A stretch of 64,000 nucleotides of DNA from the NCBI GenBank assembly GCA_948471525.1, contig CAOKSY010000004.1, positions 74,373 through 138,372 of the forward strand. Direction: 5' to 3'. The translations under genes were made by a program, and so were the position numbers. The first letter of the stretch is position 1. The number at the start of each line of letters is the position of its first letter. The notes beneath the pieces were generated by a model that was given only the letters and a program-made list of their open reading frames with translations, searched no databases and was not told the DNA's origin. This document shows positions 34,164-41,865 of this stretch, piece by piece. Source of the DNA: an uncultured Clostridia bacterium (lineage in GTDB: Bacteria; Bacillota; Clostridia; Christensenellales; UBA3700).

Positions 34164-37136
34164 ATGCTTGAACTGAGAAATATATCCAAGACATACAAGC
34201 CGAAGGAAGGAGCGCCCGTGAGGGCGCTCAAAAGCGTTACGCTGTCATTTGACGATAGAGGAATGGTATTCGTGCTCGGCAAGTCGGGATGCGGCAAGTC
34301 GACGCTCCTTAATCTCATAGGCGGATTGGATATTGCCGATAGCGGAGAGATAATCATAGAGGGCAAGTCGACGGGGAGTTTCAAAGAATCGGATTACGAC
34401 AGATATCGCAACGAGTATATAGGTTTTATATTTCAAGAATACAACCTGTTGGAAGATATGACGGTGGGCGAGAATATCTCATTGGCGATGGAATTGCAAG
34501 GAAATACATCGGATAAAGGCAGATTGGAAGAGATATTGGAGCAGGTAGGATTGAAAGGTTATGCGCAAAGGAAGACCAACGAATTGTCGGGCGGGCAGAA
34601 GCAGAGGGTAGCAATAGCGAGAGCTATGGTAAAGAATCCCAAGATAATAATGGCAGACGAGCCGACGGGAGCGCTGGACAGCACCACCGGCAAGGCGATA
34701 TTAGATACGCTGAAAGAGTTGTCTGAGAGCAGACTTGTGATAGTGGTATCTCACGACAGAGAGTTTGCGGAGCAGTACGGAGACAGGATAATAGAACTTG
34801 AGGACGGAGAAGTAATAAAGGACGAGAATAGAGGAGAAAGGAACAAAGGGATAAAAGAGAGGGAGAAGACAGAAAAAAGCGAGCGTACGTTTAAAAGCGC
34901 AGGACTGCCGTATAGGCGCGCGCTGACCATGGGAGTCAGAAGTATAGTTGTCAAACCTATAAGGTTTTTGATCACAATAATCCTCTGTGTCGTTGCGCTT
35001 ACGTTTTTCGGACTTTCAGATACTATCGCATCTTTTGATAAAAGCAAAGCCACTTATGATTCAATTATAAAAAATCAATACGACACTGTTGCGGTTGTTT
35101 CGGGCGGCGGAGCATTGAACGAAGATATAGAATATCTCAAAAAGAAAATCGGGGTAGAATTTTCGGGCGTAGTAAATTTTGGGGATTCGCCGGCTGAATT
35201 GCCGCTAATATACCCTCGGAGAGTTAAAGGTAAAAGCGGTGAGTCCGAATATTACAATGCAAAACTGTACGGTTATTTGCCTGCGGAAAAAGTCATAGGA
35301 GACAAATATAAATTGATTGCTGGCGCGATGCCCGAAAATATCGGCGAAATAGTCGTAAGCAAGTATATATTCGAGCAATTCGCGCTCGGCGGCATTAAAA
35401 TATTTGACGGCGAAAATACGCATTATATCGAACCGGAAGAGATAGATTCATTGGATAGCTTTGTGGAGAAGGCGTATTTCCAAGTCGACACGGAAGACGG
35501 CGCAACCGTATGGAAAGTAGTCGGGGTTGTAGATACATTGGAAGATCCTCAAGATACGTATAAGCAATTCAAGCCTAATGCGGACAACGATATGACTGAA
35601 GAGGCGTATAAATTTAAGAGCAGAGAGTGCAGAGAATATTTTGCGTATTCTTATCATAGCCTCGGATATATCACAGCTGAGGCATACGGGTATTTAAGCA
35701 GTTTGCATAAAAATGACGGTTACGGAATAGGCGCGGACGGCAATATTACGTTTGAAATCAACGGCAAAGGAGAGACGATAGCTTTTCTCAACACGGTAAA
35801 TGACAAAGATCTAGATAAGTTGGAAATATTATGGGCAGACGGCGTTGTTCGCACGGCTTTGAATTGGGATGAATTCGTTATAGGAGTGAACGCCGTAGAA
35901 AAATTAAGCAAATGTTTTTCTCCGGAGAAGACGATAAAATATGAGCAAAAGTATTTTGACGGTTTGGTAGATTTTTTGTCGCTGGAATTAGCTATAGGCA
36001 GCGTGAAAGAGATATTGACTATGTATATAAGCATATGCGAATATGCTCAGAGCGTAGATAGCGCAACGCTGAAGGGATTTGAAAATTTTATAAACGGTAT
36101 AGGCGTTGATGTAGACGATGAGGGGAAAAGACAAATGCTTAGGGCGATTGCTTTAAGCGAATGCGTGGGTGGAGTAAAAGATTTTTTGAAAGCTGATTTT
36201 GAATTTGACGTTTACGCTCAAGATTTCAGCGACGCGCAGTGGCGAATGATCTATGCCGGATATCTTATGATAAATAAAATTGATTTTAGCGGTATGTTGG
36301 ATGAGATCGCGGGAGGCTATAAAAATAATGTCTTAGCAGATCAACCGAGCGGTGAAGAAATTTATGCGCAAAATGGAAAAAAGATTTTTAGTAAAATCAT
36401 AATCGGCGAAATAGCAAATTTAATTTTTGACAATGCAGAAGTTTCATTTAATTACGGCGAACAACAAAAGAAATTGAATTTTATGCCCAAGATAGTCGGC
36501 GTTTATTTTGATGATTCAGGACTTGGCAAAGACCAGTATATTGTCAATAACAGAATTTATGAAGAGGCGACAAAATCCCGTAAGCCTGAATTTGTGTTTT
36601 TGATTGCTGAAATGCCGAATGATAAAAACGCGGTAAAACAACTCGTTGATCTGCATTTTGACGAAGAAAAAACTATTTATATAATCAATTCCGCTACGTT
36701 GGCAATGGAAGAAAAGGGAGATATGTTTGTCGGCGCAGGAAAAATATTCCTCTATGTGAGTTTGGGACTTGCGATATTTTCAATAATTCTGATGAGCAAC
36801 TATATTGCGGTATCCATATCCGTTCAAAAGCGAAAGATAGGTATTCTGCGCTCTCTCGGCGCTAAAGGCAAAGACGTGTTTGCCGTATTCTTAAATCAAA
36901 GCTTAATCCTGTCTTTAGTGAATTTTGTTTTGTCGGCATTGGCAACTTTTGCGACTAGTTTTATCTTGAATTCTAGAATAGTAGGCATGCTCGGTATGGA
37001 AATAGAACTTTTGTCTTTTGGAGTAAGACAGATTGCGCTTTTATTGTTGATTAGTCTCGCAACAACGATATTATCAAGTTTTATTCCGATTTACAATTTG
37101 TCAAAGAAAAAACCGATAGATTGTTTGAGAGGATAA
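34164..37136 (+). CDS. MacB/FtsX-like ABC transporter, ATPase-permease fusion, copy 2
   Basis: Same architecture and the same length (990 aa) as the gene 11 nt upstream. The ATPase part differs at only a few bases, whereas from about residue 240 the permease and extracytoplasmic domain diverge strongly (for example FLITIILCVVALTFFGLSD against LAITILLCFLSFTAFGAVD). The C-terminal helices keep the FtsX pattern KRKIGILRSLGAKGKDVFAVF. Two such proteins could form a heterodimer, with the ATPase halves kept alike by recent duplication or gene conversion. No hairpin terminator is evident after the stop. Confidence 0.85.
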   Translation: MLELRNISKTYKPKEGAPVRALKSVTLSFDDRGMVFVLGKSGCGKSTLLNLIGGLDIADSGEIIIEGKSTGSFKESDYDRYRNEYIGFIFQEYNLLEDMTVGENISLAMELQGNTSDKGRLEEILEQVGLKGYAQRKTNELSGGQKQRVAIARAMVKNPKIIMADEPTGALDSTTGKAILDTLKELSESRLVIVVSHDREFAEQYGDRIIELEDGEVIKDENRGERNKGIKEREKTEKSERTFKSAGLPYRRALTMGVRSIVVKPIRFLITIILCVVALTFFGLSDTIASFDKSKATYDSIIKNQYDTVAVVSGGGALNEDIEYLKKKIGVEFSGVVNFGDSPAELPLIYPRRVKGKSGESEYYNAKLYGYLPAEKVIGDKYKLIAGAMPENIGEIVVSKYIFEQFALGGIKIFDGENTHYIEPEEIDSLDSFVEKAYFQVDTEDGATVWKVVGVVDTLEDPQDTYKQFKPNADNDMTEEAYKFKSRECREYFAYSYHSLGYITAEAYGYLSSLHKNDGYGIGADGNITFEINGKGETIAFLNTVNDKDLDKLEILWADGVVRTALNWDEFVIGVNAVEKLSKCFSPEKTIKYEQKYFDGLVDFLSLELAIGSVKEILTMYISICEYAQSVDSATLKGFENFINGIGVDVDDEGKRQMLRAIALSECVGGVKDFLKADFEFDVYAQDFSDAQWRMIYAGYLMINKIDFSGMLDEIAGGYKNNVLADQPSGEEIYAQNGKKIFSKIIIGEIANLIFDNAEVSFNYGEQQKKLNFMPKIVGVYFDDSGLGKDQYIVNNRIYEEATKSRKPEFVFLIAEMPNDKNAVKQLVDLHFDEEKTIYIINSATLAMEEKGDMFVGAGKIFLYVSLGLAIFSIILMSNYIAVSISVQKRKIGILRSLGAKGKDVFAVFLNQSLILSLVNFVLSALATFATSFILNSRIVGMLGMEIELLSFGVRQIALLLLISLATTILSSFIPIYNLSKKKPIDCLRG

Positions 37137-37224
37137 TGCAATTTTAAATCCGAGATTCTACATTGTATATATATGATCGAATGGAAGATAAACTATTTAA
37201 ATCATTTTCAACGGAATAGAGGTT

Positions 37225-37392
37225 ATGATCTTAAATTTTCCTGTTGCTATATTACTCATGTATTATAAATTAGTAATTTTGACAGGAATTCATTTGAGCG
37301 ATTTTTTTAATCTCTTATTGTTCAATTACGTCAATATTGTGTTTGCTGCTTATCTTGTTGAAGTAATTATCAGCAACGTATTGATCCGTTAA
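37225..37392 (+). CDS. Possible small hydrophobic ORF
   Basis: ATG 37225 opens 55 codons rich in Leu, Ile, Val, Phe (for example LLLFNYVNIVFAAYLVEVII), with GAGG 5 nt upstream. It overlaps the following gene remnant in another frame. It could be a small membrane peptide or debris in a decayed region. No family is recognised and support is weak. Confidence 0.2.
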   Translation: MILNFPVAILLMYYKLVILTGIHLSDFFNLLLFNYVNIVFAAYLVEVIISNVLIR

Positions 37393-37568
37393 AAGAGGTA
37401 TTAAAGTCAAATGGTATTATAAATCAAATTCAGGCAAAAGAAATAGAAAAACTTAATACAATTAGAATATTGTGTAACCATAAAAGAGAAAAGGAGCCAT
37501 CCGTTGCAGATATAGAAGAACTTATTAGTGGAACAGAAAAAGTAATTTTAGAATTGTTTCAAAAATAA
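37362..37568 (+). pseudogene. C-terminal gene remnant
   Basis: After an in-frame TGA the frame reads 68 codons with clear protein character: RIDPLKEVLKSNG, EIEKLNTIRILCNHKREKEP and ELISGTEKVILELFQK. The N-(R/L)CNHKR-x-EP pattern followed by a helical end resembles the C-termini of HEPN-type or similar domains, but I cannot assign a family. There is no start codon or RBS in frame, so I read it as a truncated relic between the ABC locus and tRNA-Ser. Confidence 0.4.
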
Positions 37569-37732
37569 AAAAGTTACGAATTATTCGAAACCTTTTTGTG
37601 TCAAAGATGAACAAGAATGAGTTTTAAACGCTCGATAGAGTTAAGAGCTTGAATATGCCAATTAGGACAGCCCTCCCGTCATGTAGTTTTCGCAGCACAA
37701 ATCGCTTTTTGCAAAAAATGATAAAGTAAAAA

Positions 37733-37769
37733 CCTAAAACTTTGCACTTAAATAGTGGTTCGTTTTAGG
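37733..37769 (-). terminator. Terminator of tRNA-Ser
   Basis: On the minus strand CCTAAAAC and GTTTTAGG pair with an approximately 21-nt loop and are followed by TTTTTA. It starts 8 nt after the encoded CCA of the tRNA. The rest of 37569-37730 shows no gene. Confidence 0.65.
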
Positions 37770-37776
37770 CTTGTTT

Positions 37777-37865
37777 TGGCGGAAGCGAAGGGATTCGAAC
37801 CCCTGTGGGCTTGCACCCAAATGCTTTTCAAGAGCACCTCGTTATGACCACTTCGATACGCTTCC
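37777..37865 (-). tRNA. tRNA-Ser (UGA)
   Basis: The minus strand folds as a class II tRNA: acceptor GGAAGCG/CGCTTCC, D arm, anticodon arm GTGCT-CTTGAAA-AGCAT with anticodon TGA, a long variable arm (GGGTGCAAGCCC) and the T arm with GTTCGAATC. The 3' CCA is encoded. It reads UCA and wobble Ser codons. A 40-bp copy of its 5' half lies 278 bp upstream in the direction of transcription (38104-38143). Confidence 0.93.
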
Positions 37866-38103
37866 ATATGAATTATTAAGATTTTGTTGCGAAAATTTTC
37901 GATCGTATTTCGTAGACATTTTCGCACATTTCTACGAAATTTTGGGCAGTTTATAGATTCTGTTGACTGCCTCGGCGTTGCCGATTTGCTACTATACGTC
38001 AATTTTGTATCGACACAAATCAGTCATTTTAGGGAAGTCTGTAAGTGGTCAAAAATCGTTCGTAGAACAATTTTCAAAGCGTAACCTTTCGGGAACTTTT
38101 TCC

Positions 38104-38143
38104 TTTCAAGAGCACCTCGTTATGACCACTTCGATATGCTTCC
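38104..38143 (-). repeat. Partial copy of tRNA-Ser 5' half
   Basis: Forty bases match tRNA-Ser 37826-37865 with a single substitution (C/T in the acceptor stem). The copy includes the acceptor 5' strand, D arm and anticodon loop start but nothing beyond. The 37866-38103 interval holds no gene, and the copy cannot form a tRNA. It may be the scar of a tandem duplication or of an excised element. Confidence 0.85.
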
Positions 38144-38236
38144 TTGTTGCGGACGGCAAATTGTCCGCAAATATTAAATTATATTTATATTATAACAAAT
38201 ATATAAATTATCTGTCAATCGAATTATATTTGCGGA

Positions 38237-38785
38237 TTAGATATCGTCGTCATCGTCATCGTCATCGATTTCTTCTTCGTCGAGATCTGAAGTGTCGACG
38301 TCATCGATATTATAATCAAAATCTTTTTCAAATTCGTCGTCTTCGTTTGAGACAGACTCTTCGTCTTCCTCTTCTTCGTCTATAGCAAATTCTTCGTCTA
38401 TATCGGCGGCGTCAAAGTCGTTGGCGGCAAAGCCGTCCGGATCGTCAAACGTATCTTCGTATATATCGAATTTATCGACAGATTCTTCCTGTTCGAGTTC
38501 GTCAAAAGAAATTACCTCGATATCTCCGGTATCTTCCGAAGACGATGGAGTTTCTGTAGCAAAGTCGATATCGTCATCCTTATGCTTAGCTTTGCAATCG
38601 GCGCACATCTTCTCGCCGTGATCGATATAATTCACTCCGCAGACAGGGCAGAGGAGTTCTTCTTCCTCGTCGTCCAACAGCGAAAAGCCTTCCATTCCCA
38701 ACTCAGCTTTACATACGTCGCAATACTCATTTTCTTCCAGAATCCAATTCAGTTCGCATCTTGGACATTTGATATATTTACCCAT
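38237..38785 (-). CDS. Double zinc-ribbon protein with acidic tail
   Basis: The 182-aa product has two zinc ribbons at the N-terminus: CPRC...CDVC (Cys near 7, 10, 22, 25) and CPVC...CADC (near 45, 48, 60, 63). The remaining about 115 residues are extremely acidic, with Asp/Glu runs ending DDDDDDDDI. I chose ATG 38785 because AAGGAGG lies just upstream. Short zinc-ribbon proteins of this kind occur in Clostridia without a known function; nucleic-acid mimicry or basic-protein binding is conceivable. Single gene, between tRNA-Ser and spo0A. Confidence 0.75.
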   Translation of the reverse strand: MGKYIKCPRCELNWILEENEYCDVCKAELGMEGFSLLDDEEEELLCPVCGVNYIDHGEKMCADCKAKHKDDDIDFATETPSSSEDTGDIEVISFDELEQEESVDKFDIYEDTFDDPDGFAANDFDAADIDEEFAIDEEEEDEESVSNEDDEFEKDFDYNIDDVDTSDLDEEEIDDDDDDDDI

Positions 38786-38997
38786 AAATCCCTCCTTTAG
38801 CAAAAGAAAAAGGTATGTATTCAATGTTTAGTATTATATGCATAAAATATGGATTTGTAAACACTTTTATATGAAAAAATTTAAAAAAATTTCAACCGGT
38901 AAAAAGTCTGTAAAAAAATGGCTTATTCTGTTGAGTTTGGGGCTGTTTATATGTACTGCTAATTAGTATTGATATATTATATCGCGCGCGTTAAATA

Positions 38998-39029
38998 ACA
39001 AAGACGGGGAATTGCTTCCTCGCCTTTGT
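38998..39029 (-). terminator. Terminator of spo0A
   Basis: ACAAAGACGGGGAA and TTCCTCGCCTTTGT form a 14-bp stem (one A/C mismatch) with a TTGC loop. On the minus strand it is followed by TATTTAA and lies 36 nt after the spo0A stop. Confidence 0.65.
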
Positions 39030-39064
39030 ATCAGGGGTGTATTGGAGTGTAAACGTCAGATGAT

Positions 39065-39853
39065 TTATGCGCCTTCCATTATCATTTTGTCTGCGAGCAG
39101 AGCAATGAATTCGCCGTTGGTAGGCTTGTCGTTGGGAGTATAGATCTTTATGCCGAATATCGTATTAATATTCTCGATCTTACCGCGATTCCAAGCGACT
39201 TCTATCGCATGGCGTATAGCGCGTTCTACTTTTGACGGAGAAGTCTCGAATTTGTCCGCTATCGAGGGATAGAGTTTTTTGGTAATACTGTTTATTATCT
39301 CGGGAGTGTCGATCGCCATTTTGATAGCTTCTCTCAAGAACTGATATCCTTTTATGTGTGCGGGAATGCCTACCGAAATAAATATATTGGCAAGCTTTTC
39401 GTCGAGATTGCGTTGTGATCTTTTTACCGCCTGCTGAATAAATCTTTCATCAAGTTCTGCGGGCTTGCTCACAACTGGCAGACCGCCGAATTCTCTTACT
39501 CTGTCTTTGAGCATTTGCATATTTATAGGTTTGACGAGATAATAACTCGCACCGAGTTGGATTGCTTTATTGATAAAGTTTTCGCCCGTAAGTTGCGATA
39601 CAACTATAAAACTCGGCTTTTGAGGAAGTTGAGAATAATCGAGATTCGCAAGCACTCCGTATCCGTCCACTTCCGGCATTATAAGATCGAGTATAACTAC
39701 GTCAGGCGCATATGCTTCGATTTTTTGGATGGCCTCCAGACCGTCGCGAGCGGTGCCGATCACCTCTACTTCTTCGTCGTCAAAGTAATTTTCTTTGACA
39801 TTGTTGATAAACTCTTCGTTGTCGTCTACGACCATGAGTTTGATCTTTTTCAT
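39065..39853 (-). CDS. spo0A: Sporulation response regulator Spo0A
   Basis: Spo0A is the phosphorylation-activated master regulator of sporulation. The 262-aa protein has a receiver domain with DD (10-11), phospho-acceptor Asp56 in VVILDLIMPEVDG, the Thr/Ser position in VVSQLTGE and Lys in LVKPIN. A linker is followed by the Spo0A-type effector domain with HIKGYQFLREAIKMAI, PSIADKFETSPSKVERAIRHAIEVAW (recognition helix, quoted in parts) and IYTPNDKPTNGEFIALLADK. RBS GGAGG. A 0A-box-like sequence lies upstream. spoIVB, its usual neighbour, is not next to it here. Confidence 0.95.
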   Translation of the reverse strand: MKKIKLMVVDDNEEFINNVKENYFDDEEVEVIGTARDGLEAIQKIEAYAPDVVILDLIMPEVDGYGVLANLDYSQLPQKPSFIVVSQLTGENFINKAIQLGASYYLVKPINMQMLKDRVREFGGLPVVSKPAELDERFIQQAVKRSQRNLDEKLANIFISVGIPAHIKGYQFLREAIKMAIDTPEIINSITKKLYPSIADKFETSPSKVERAIRHAIEVAWNRGKIENINTIFGIKIYTPNDKPTNGEFIALLADKMIMEGA

Positions 39854-39934
39854 GTTATTCCTCCACGATTTTCTAAAGTATCTACATTTTATTATGTCGC
39901 AAATATTCTTTCAATGTAATGGTGTGTTACAATT

Positions 39935-39941
39935 TGTCGAA
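39935..39941 (+). promoter_or_regulatory. 0A-box-like site upstream of spo0A
   Basis: TGTCGAA, the core of the Spo0A binding site, lies 82 bp upstream of the spo0A start within TTTGTCGAAATA. It fits autoregulation or control of the divergent XRE gene at 40035. A 7-bp match alone is weak, but the position is sensible. Confidence 0.45.
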
Positions 39942-40019
39942 ATATGTCTAAAGCGTGCGATGTTATCATATTTACGATATTTTTTCAATGCAAAATCGTT
40001 TTCATAATATTTGACTCTG

Positions 40020-40028
40020 TGCTATACT
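40020..40028 (+). promoter_or_regulatory. Extended -10 promoter, leaderless arrangement
   Basis: TGCTATACT is followed by TGTTAT and ATG 40035. A weak -35 (TTTTCA at 39999-40004, 18-nt spacing) precedes it. As at 9947 and 17499, the 6-nt gap places the transcription start on the initiation codon, and there is no Shine-Dalgarno. Confidence 0.65.
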
Positions 40029-40034
40029 TGTTAT

Positions 40035-40355
40035 ATGGAAATAAAAGATATACTGAAAAGTATCAGAAAAGCAAACAAAATTTCTCAAAGCGAATTGGCT
40101 AAAAAGATCGGGATAGGGCAGTCTACGGTATGTCAGTGGGAGAACGGTACGGCAAAGCCCAACTGCGACGGAATAGTTGCGCTTTGCAAGTTTTATATGC
40201 TTTCGGCGGACTTTTTGCTTGGTTTGAGCGACGGAATCCCCGACGCCGAAGCAATGGACGACGAGCAAGCGGAGTGTCTTGCAAGGTTCGACAATCTCAC
40301 TTACGATCAAAAGCGTCTCATACTGGAATTGATGAAACAAATGAAAGATTTATAA
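40035..40355 (+). CDS. XRE-family DNA-binding protein
   Basis: The 106-aa protein is almost entirely a Cro/CI-type helix-turn-helix (KSIRKANKISQSELAKKI, GIGQSTVCQWENGTAKPN; residues about 7-60) with the LSADFLLGLSDG extension common in Clostridial XRE proteins and a short C-terminal helix. Target unknown. It is divergent from spo0A and precedes an AEC permease that has its own promoter. I start at ATG 40035 because the promoter geometry places the transcript start there. Confidence 0.85.
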   Translation: MEIKDILKSIRKANKISQSELAKKIGIGQSTVCQWENGTAKPNCDGIVALCKFYMLSADFLLGLSDGIPDAEAMDDEQAECLARFDNLTYDQKRLILELMKQMKDL

Positions 40356-40381
40356 AATTTAAAATTATTCCTCTTATACGA

Positions 40382-40409
40382 TTGACTTTTGAGCCGTATG
40401 TTGTATAAT
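40382..40409 (+). promoter_or_regulatory. Promoter of the AEC permease gene
   Basis: TTGACT (40382-40387), 16-nt spacer, TATAAT (40404-40409). The predicted start near 40416 lies downstream of an in-frame ATG at 40412, which supports the later ATG at 40427 with its GGAG RBS. Confidence 0.75.
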
Positions 40410-40426
40410 TTATGCGGAGTAAGAAA

Positions 40427-41371
40427 ATGCAGGAATTTAAAACAACGTTGATAATGGTCGGAATAATGCTGGCGTATGCAGTGCCGGGCTTTATTTTGAT
40501 AAAGACCAAACTTGTCAAATCGGATTCGATATCGTCGTTCTCCAAATTGTTGATGTTTGTCTGTCAGCCTGCGTTGACGTTATATTCTTTCAACAAAGCC
40601 GATTTTACTAAACAACTCGGTATAAATCTGCTTATTTTTTTGGCGATCATCACTGTCGCCCAACTTATATTTATCGGTGTATTCTATCTTATATTTAGAA
40701 AAAAGATGGAACAAGTCAAGTATAGAATAACCACAGTCGCTACTACGCTCTCAAACTGTTCTTTCTTGGGCGTTCCGTTGCTCGAGGCGATCTTTCCCGA
40801 TTCTTCCAACGTAGCGGTGTACTCGATGATGTATTTCCTTTCTATGAGTTTGCTAGGTTGGACGTTGGTGTCCGCTATTATTACGCGCGATAAAAAATAT
40901 ATCAGTATAAAAAAGATATTGATAAATCCCGCTACGATTTCGATTGCAGTCTCGCTGCCGTTTTTCTTCACGGGCTTTAAGATCGGCGCTCAAAACGGTC
41001 AGTTGCTCGGTCAGATAGGCAATATGATAGATATTCTTGGCAAGATGACGACGCCGCTTTGTATGTTGGTGCTGGGTATGAGATTGGCTACGATAAAAAT
41101 CAAGAGCGTATTTGACAATTGGATACAGTATTTTGCAGTGGCGATAAACCAGATAGTTTTTCCGCTGTGCGTGCTTGGATTGCTTACGTTGTTGAAAGTG
41201 GATACAGAACTCAGAAGCTGTATGTTTATTATGTGCGCATGTCCCGTGGCGGCAGTGATACAAAATTATGCCGAAATATTGGGCGAAGGGCAGGGCGCAG
41301 CGGCTAATATGGTATTGCTGGGTACAATGTCCTCTATTGTGACGTTGCCTTTGATGGCGCTGCTGATTTAG
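40427..41371 (+). CDS. AEC-family (auxin efflux carrier-like) permease
   Basis: The 314-aa protein has about ten hydrophobic segments in two inverted halves, with the family's broken-helix motifs SNCSFLGVPLLEAIF (about residues 106-120) and ACPVAAVIQNYAEILGEGQGAAANMVLLGTMSSIVTLPL near the C-terminus (quoted in parts). AEC transporters move small organic acids such as malate or malonate across the membrane; the substrate here is unknown. Its own promoter indicates independent transcription. Next comes 270 bp of non-coding DNA and the mobile element. Confidence 0.85.
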   Translation: MQEFKTTLIMVGIMLAYAVPGFILIKTKLVKSDSISSFSKLLMFVCQPALTLYSFNKADFTKQLGINLLIFLAIITVAQLIFIGVFYLIFRKKMEQVKYRITTVATTLSNCSFLGVPLLEAIFPDSSNVAVYSMMYFLSMSLLGWTLVSAIITRDKKYISIKKILINPATISIAVSLPFFFTGFKIGAQNGQLLGQIGNMIDILGKMTTPLCMLVLGMRLATIKIKSVFDNWIQYFAVAINQIVFPLCVLGLLTLLKVDTELRSCMFIMCACPVAAVIQNYAEILGEGQGAAANMVLLGTMSSIVTLPLMALLI

Positions 41372-41472
41372 GTCATATTTTTTAATGTTTAAATATATTT
41401 AATTAAGTTTCTTATGAATATCTGGCTTAGATATATCGATTTCACTATGTTTGCTCAATATAACGAAAATTT

Positions 41473-41502
41473 TGTCATTTCGACCAACATGGAGAAATCT
41501 CA
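41473..41502 (+). repeat. Possible dispersed repeat, copy B
   Basis: TGTCATTTCGACC...TGGAGAAATCTCA resembles copy A at 19083-19112. It lies in the gap between the AEC permease and the mobile element. Otherwise 41372-41640 is AT-rich and shows no gene. Confidence 0.25.
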
Positions 41503-41640
41503 ACCTATTAAAATAAACTAAAAAAGCATATTTCTTATCATAACCGATATTTATCTCACTTAAAATTATGTAAAATTAAAAACAAAAATGTCGACATATC
41601 TCGATAATTTCCAAGAAATGTATATATTTATTGACCCTTT

Positions 41641-41657
41641 ATTATTGAATTCGACAG
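41641..41657 (+). repeat. Left 17-bp direct repeat of the mobile element
   Basis: ATTATTGAATTCGACAG is identical to 62286-62302. The two copies flank the phage-derived element and are its probable target duplication (16 bp if the last A of the right end belongs to the element). The repeat contains TTCGACA, the reverse complement of a 0A box. Confidence 0.85.
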
Positions 41658-41864
41658 TGTTATTATATTCAAGCGTGGGATAACTTCTCGTTTGAGAATT
41701 TCTCATTCGAGACGGGCTTCGCAAATAGTTATTCCGTGAAGTGCAAGGAGAGGAACTTCAACTTCATCATCTTCCGCTTCGTTTCGGATAACGATAGCGA
41801 TTGCATAGTGAACACCTTCACCGTGCTATACAAAATCAATAAATCAAATAAAGGAGTGGAATAG
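41658..41864 (+). pseudogene. Truncated phage virion gene at left boundary
   Basis: The frame is open from the boundary for 68 codons to the stop at 41862-41864. The residues (AWDNFSFENFSFETGFANSY and ERNFNFIIFRFVSDNDSD) have the aromatic, strand-rich character of a phage structural protein C-terminus. There is no start codon. The stop lies 1 nt before the next ATG with its AAGGAG RBS inside the remnant, as in a phage operon. The 5' part of this gene is absent from the window. Confidence 0.65.
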
Positions 41865-41865
41865 T

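Noticed and set aside
40412..40426. Earlier ATG for the AEC permease
   Set aside because: The promoter at 40382-40409 places the transcript start beyond this ATG.
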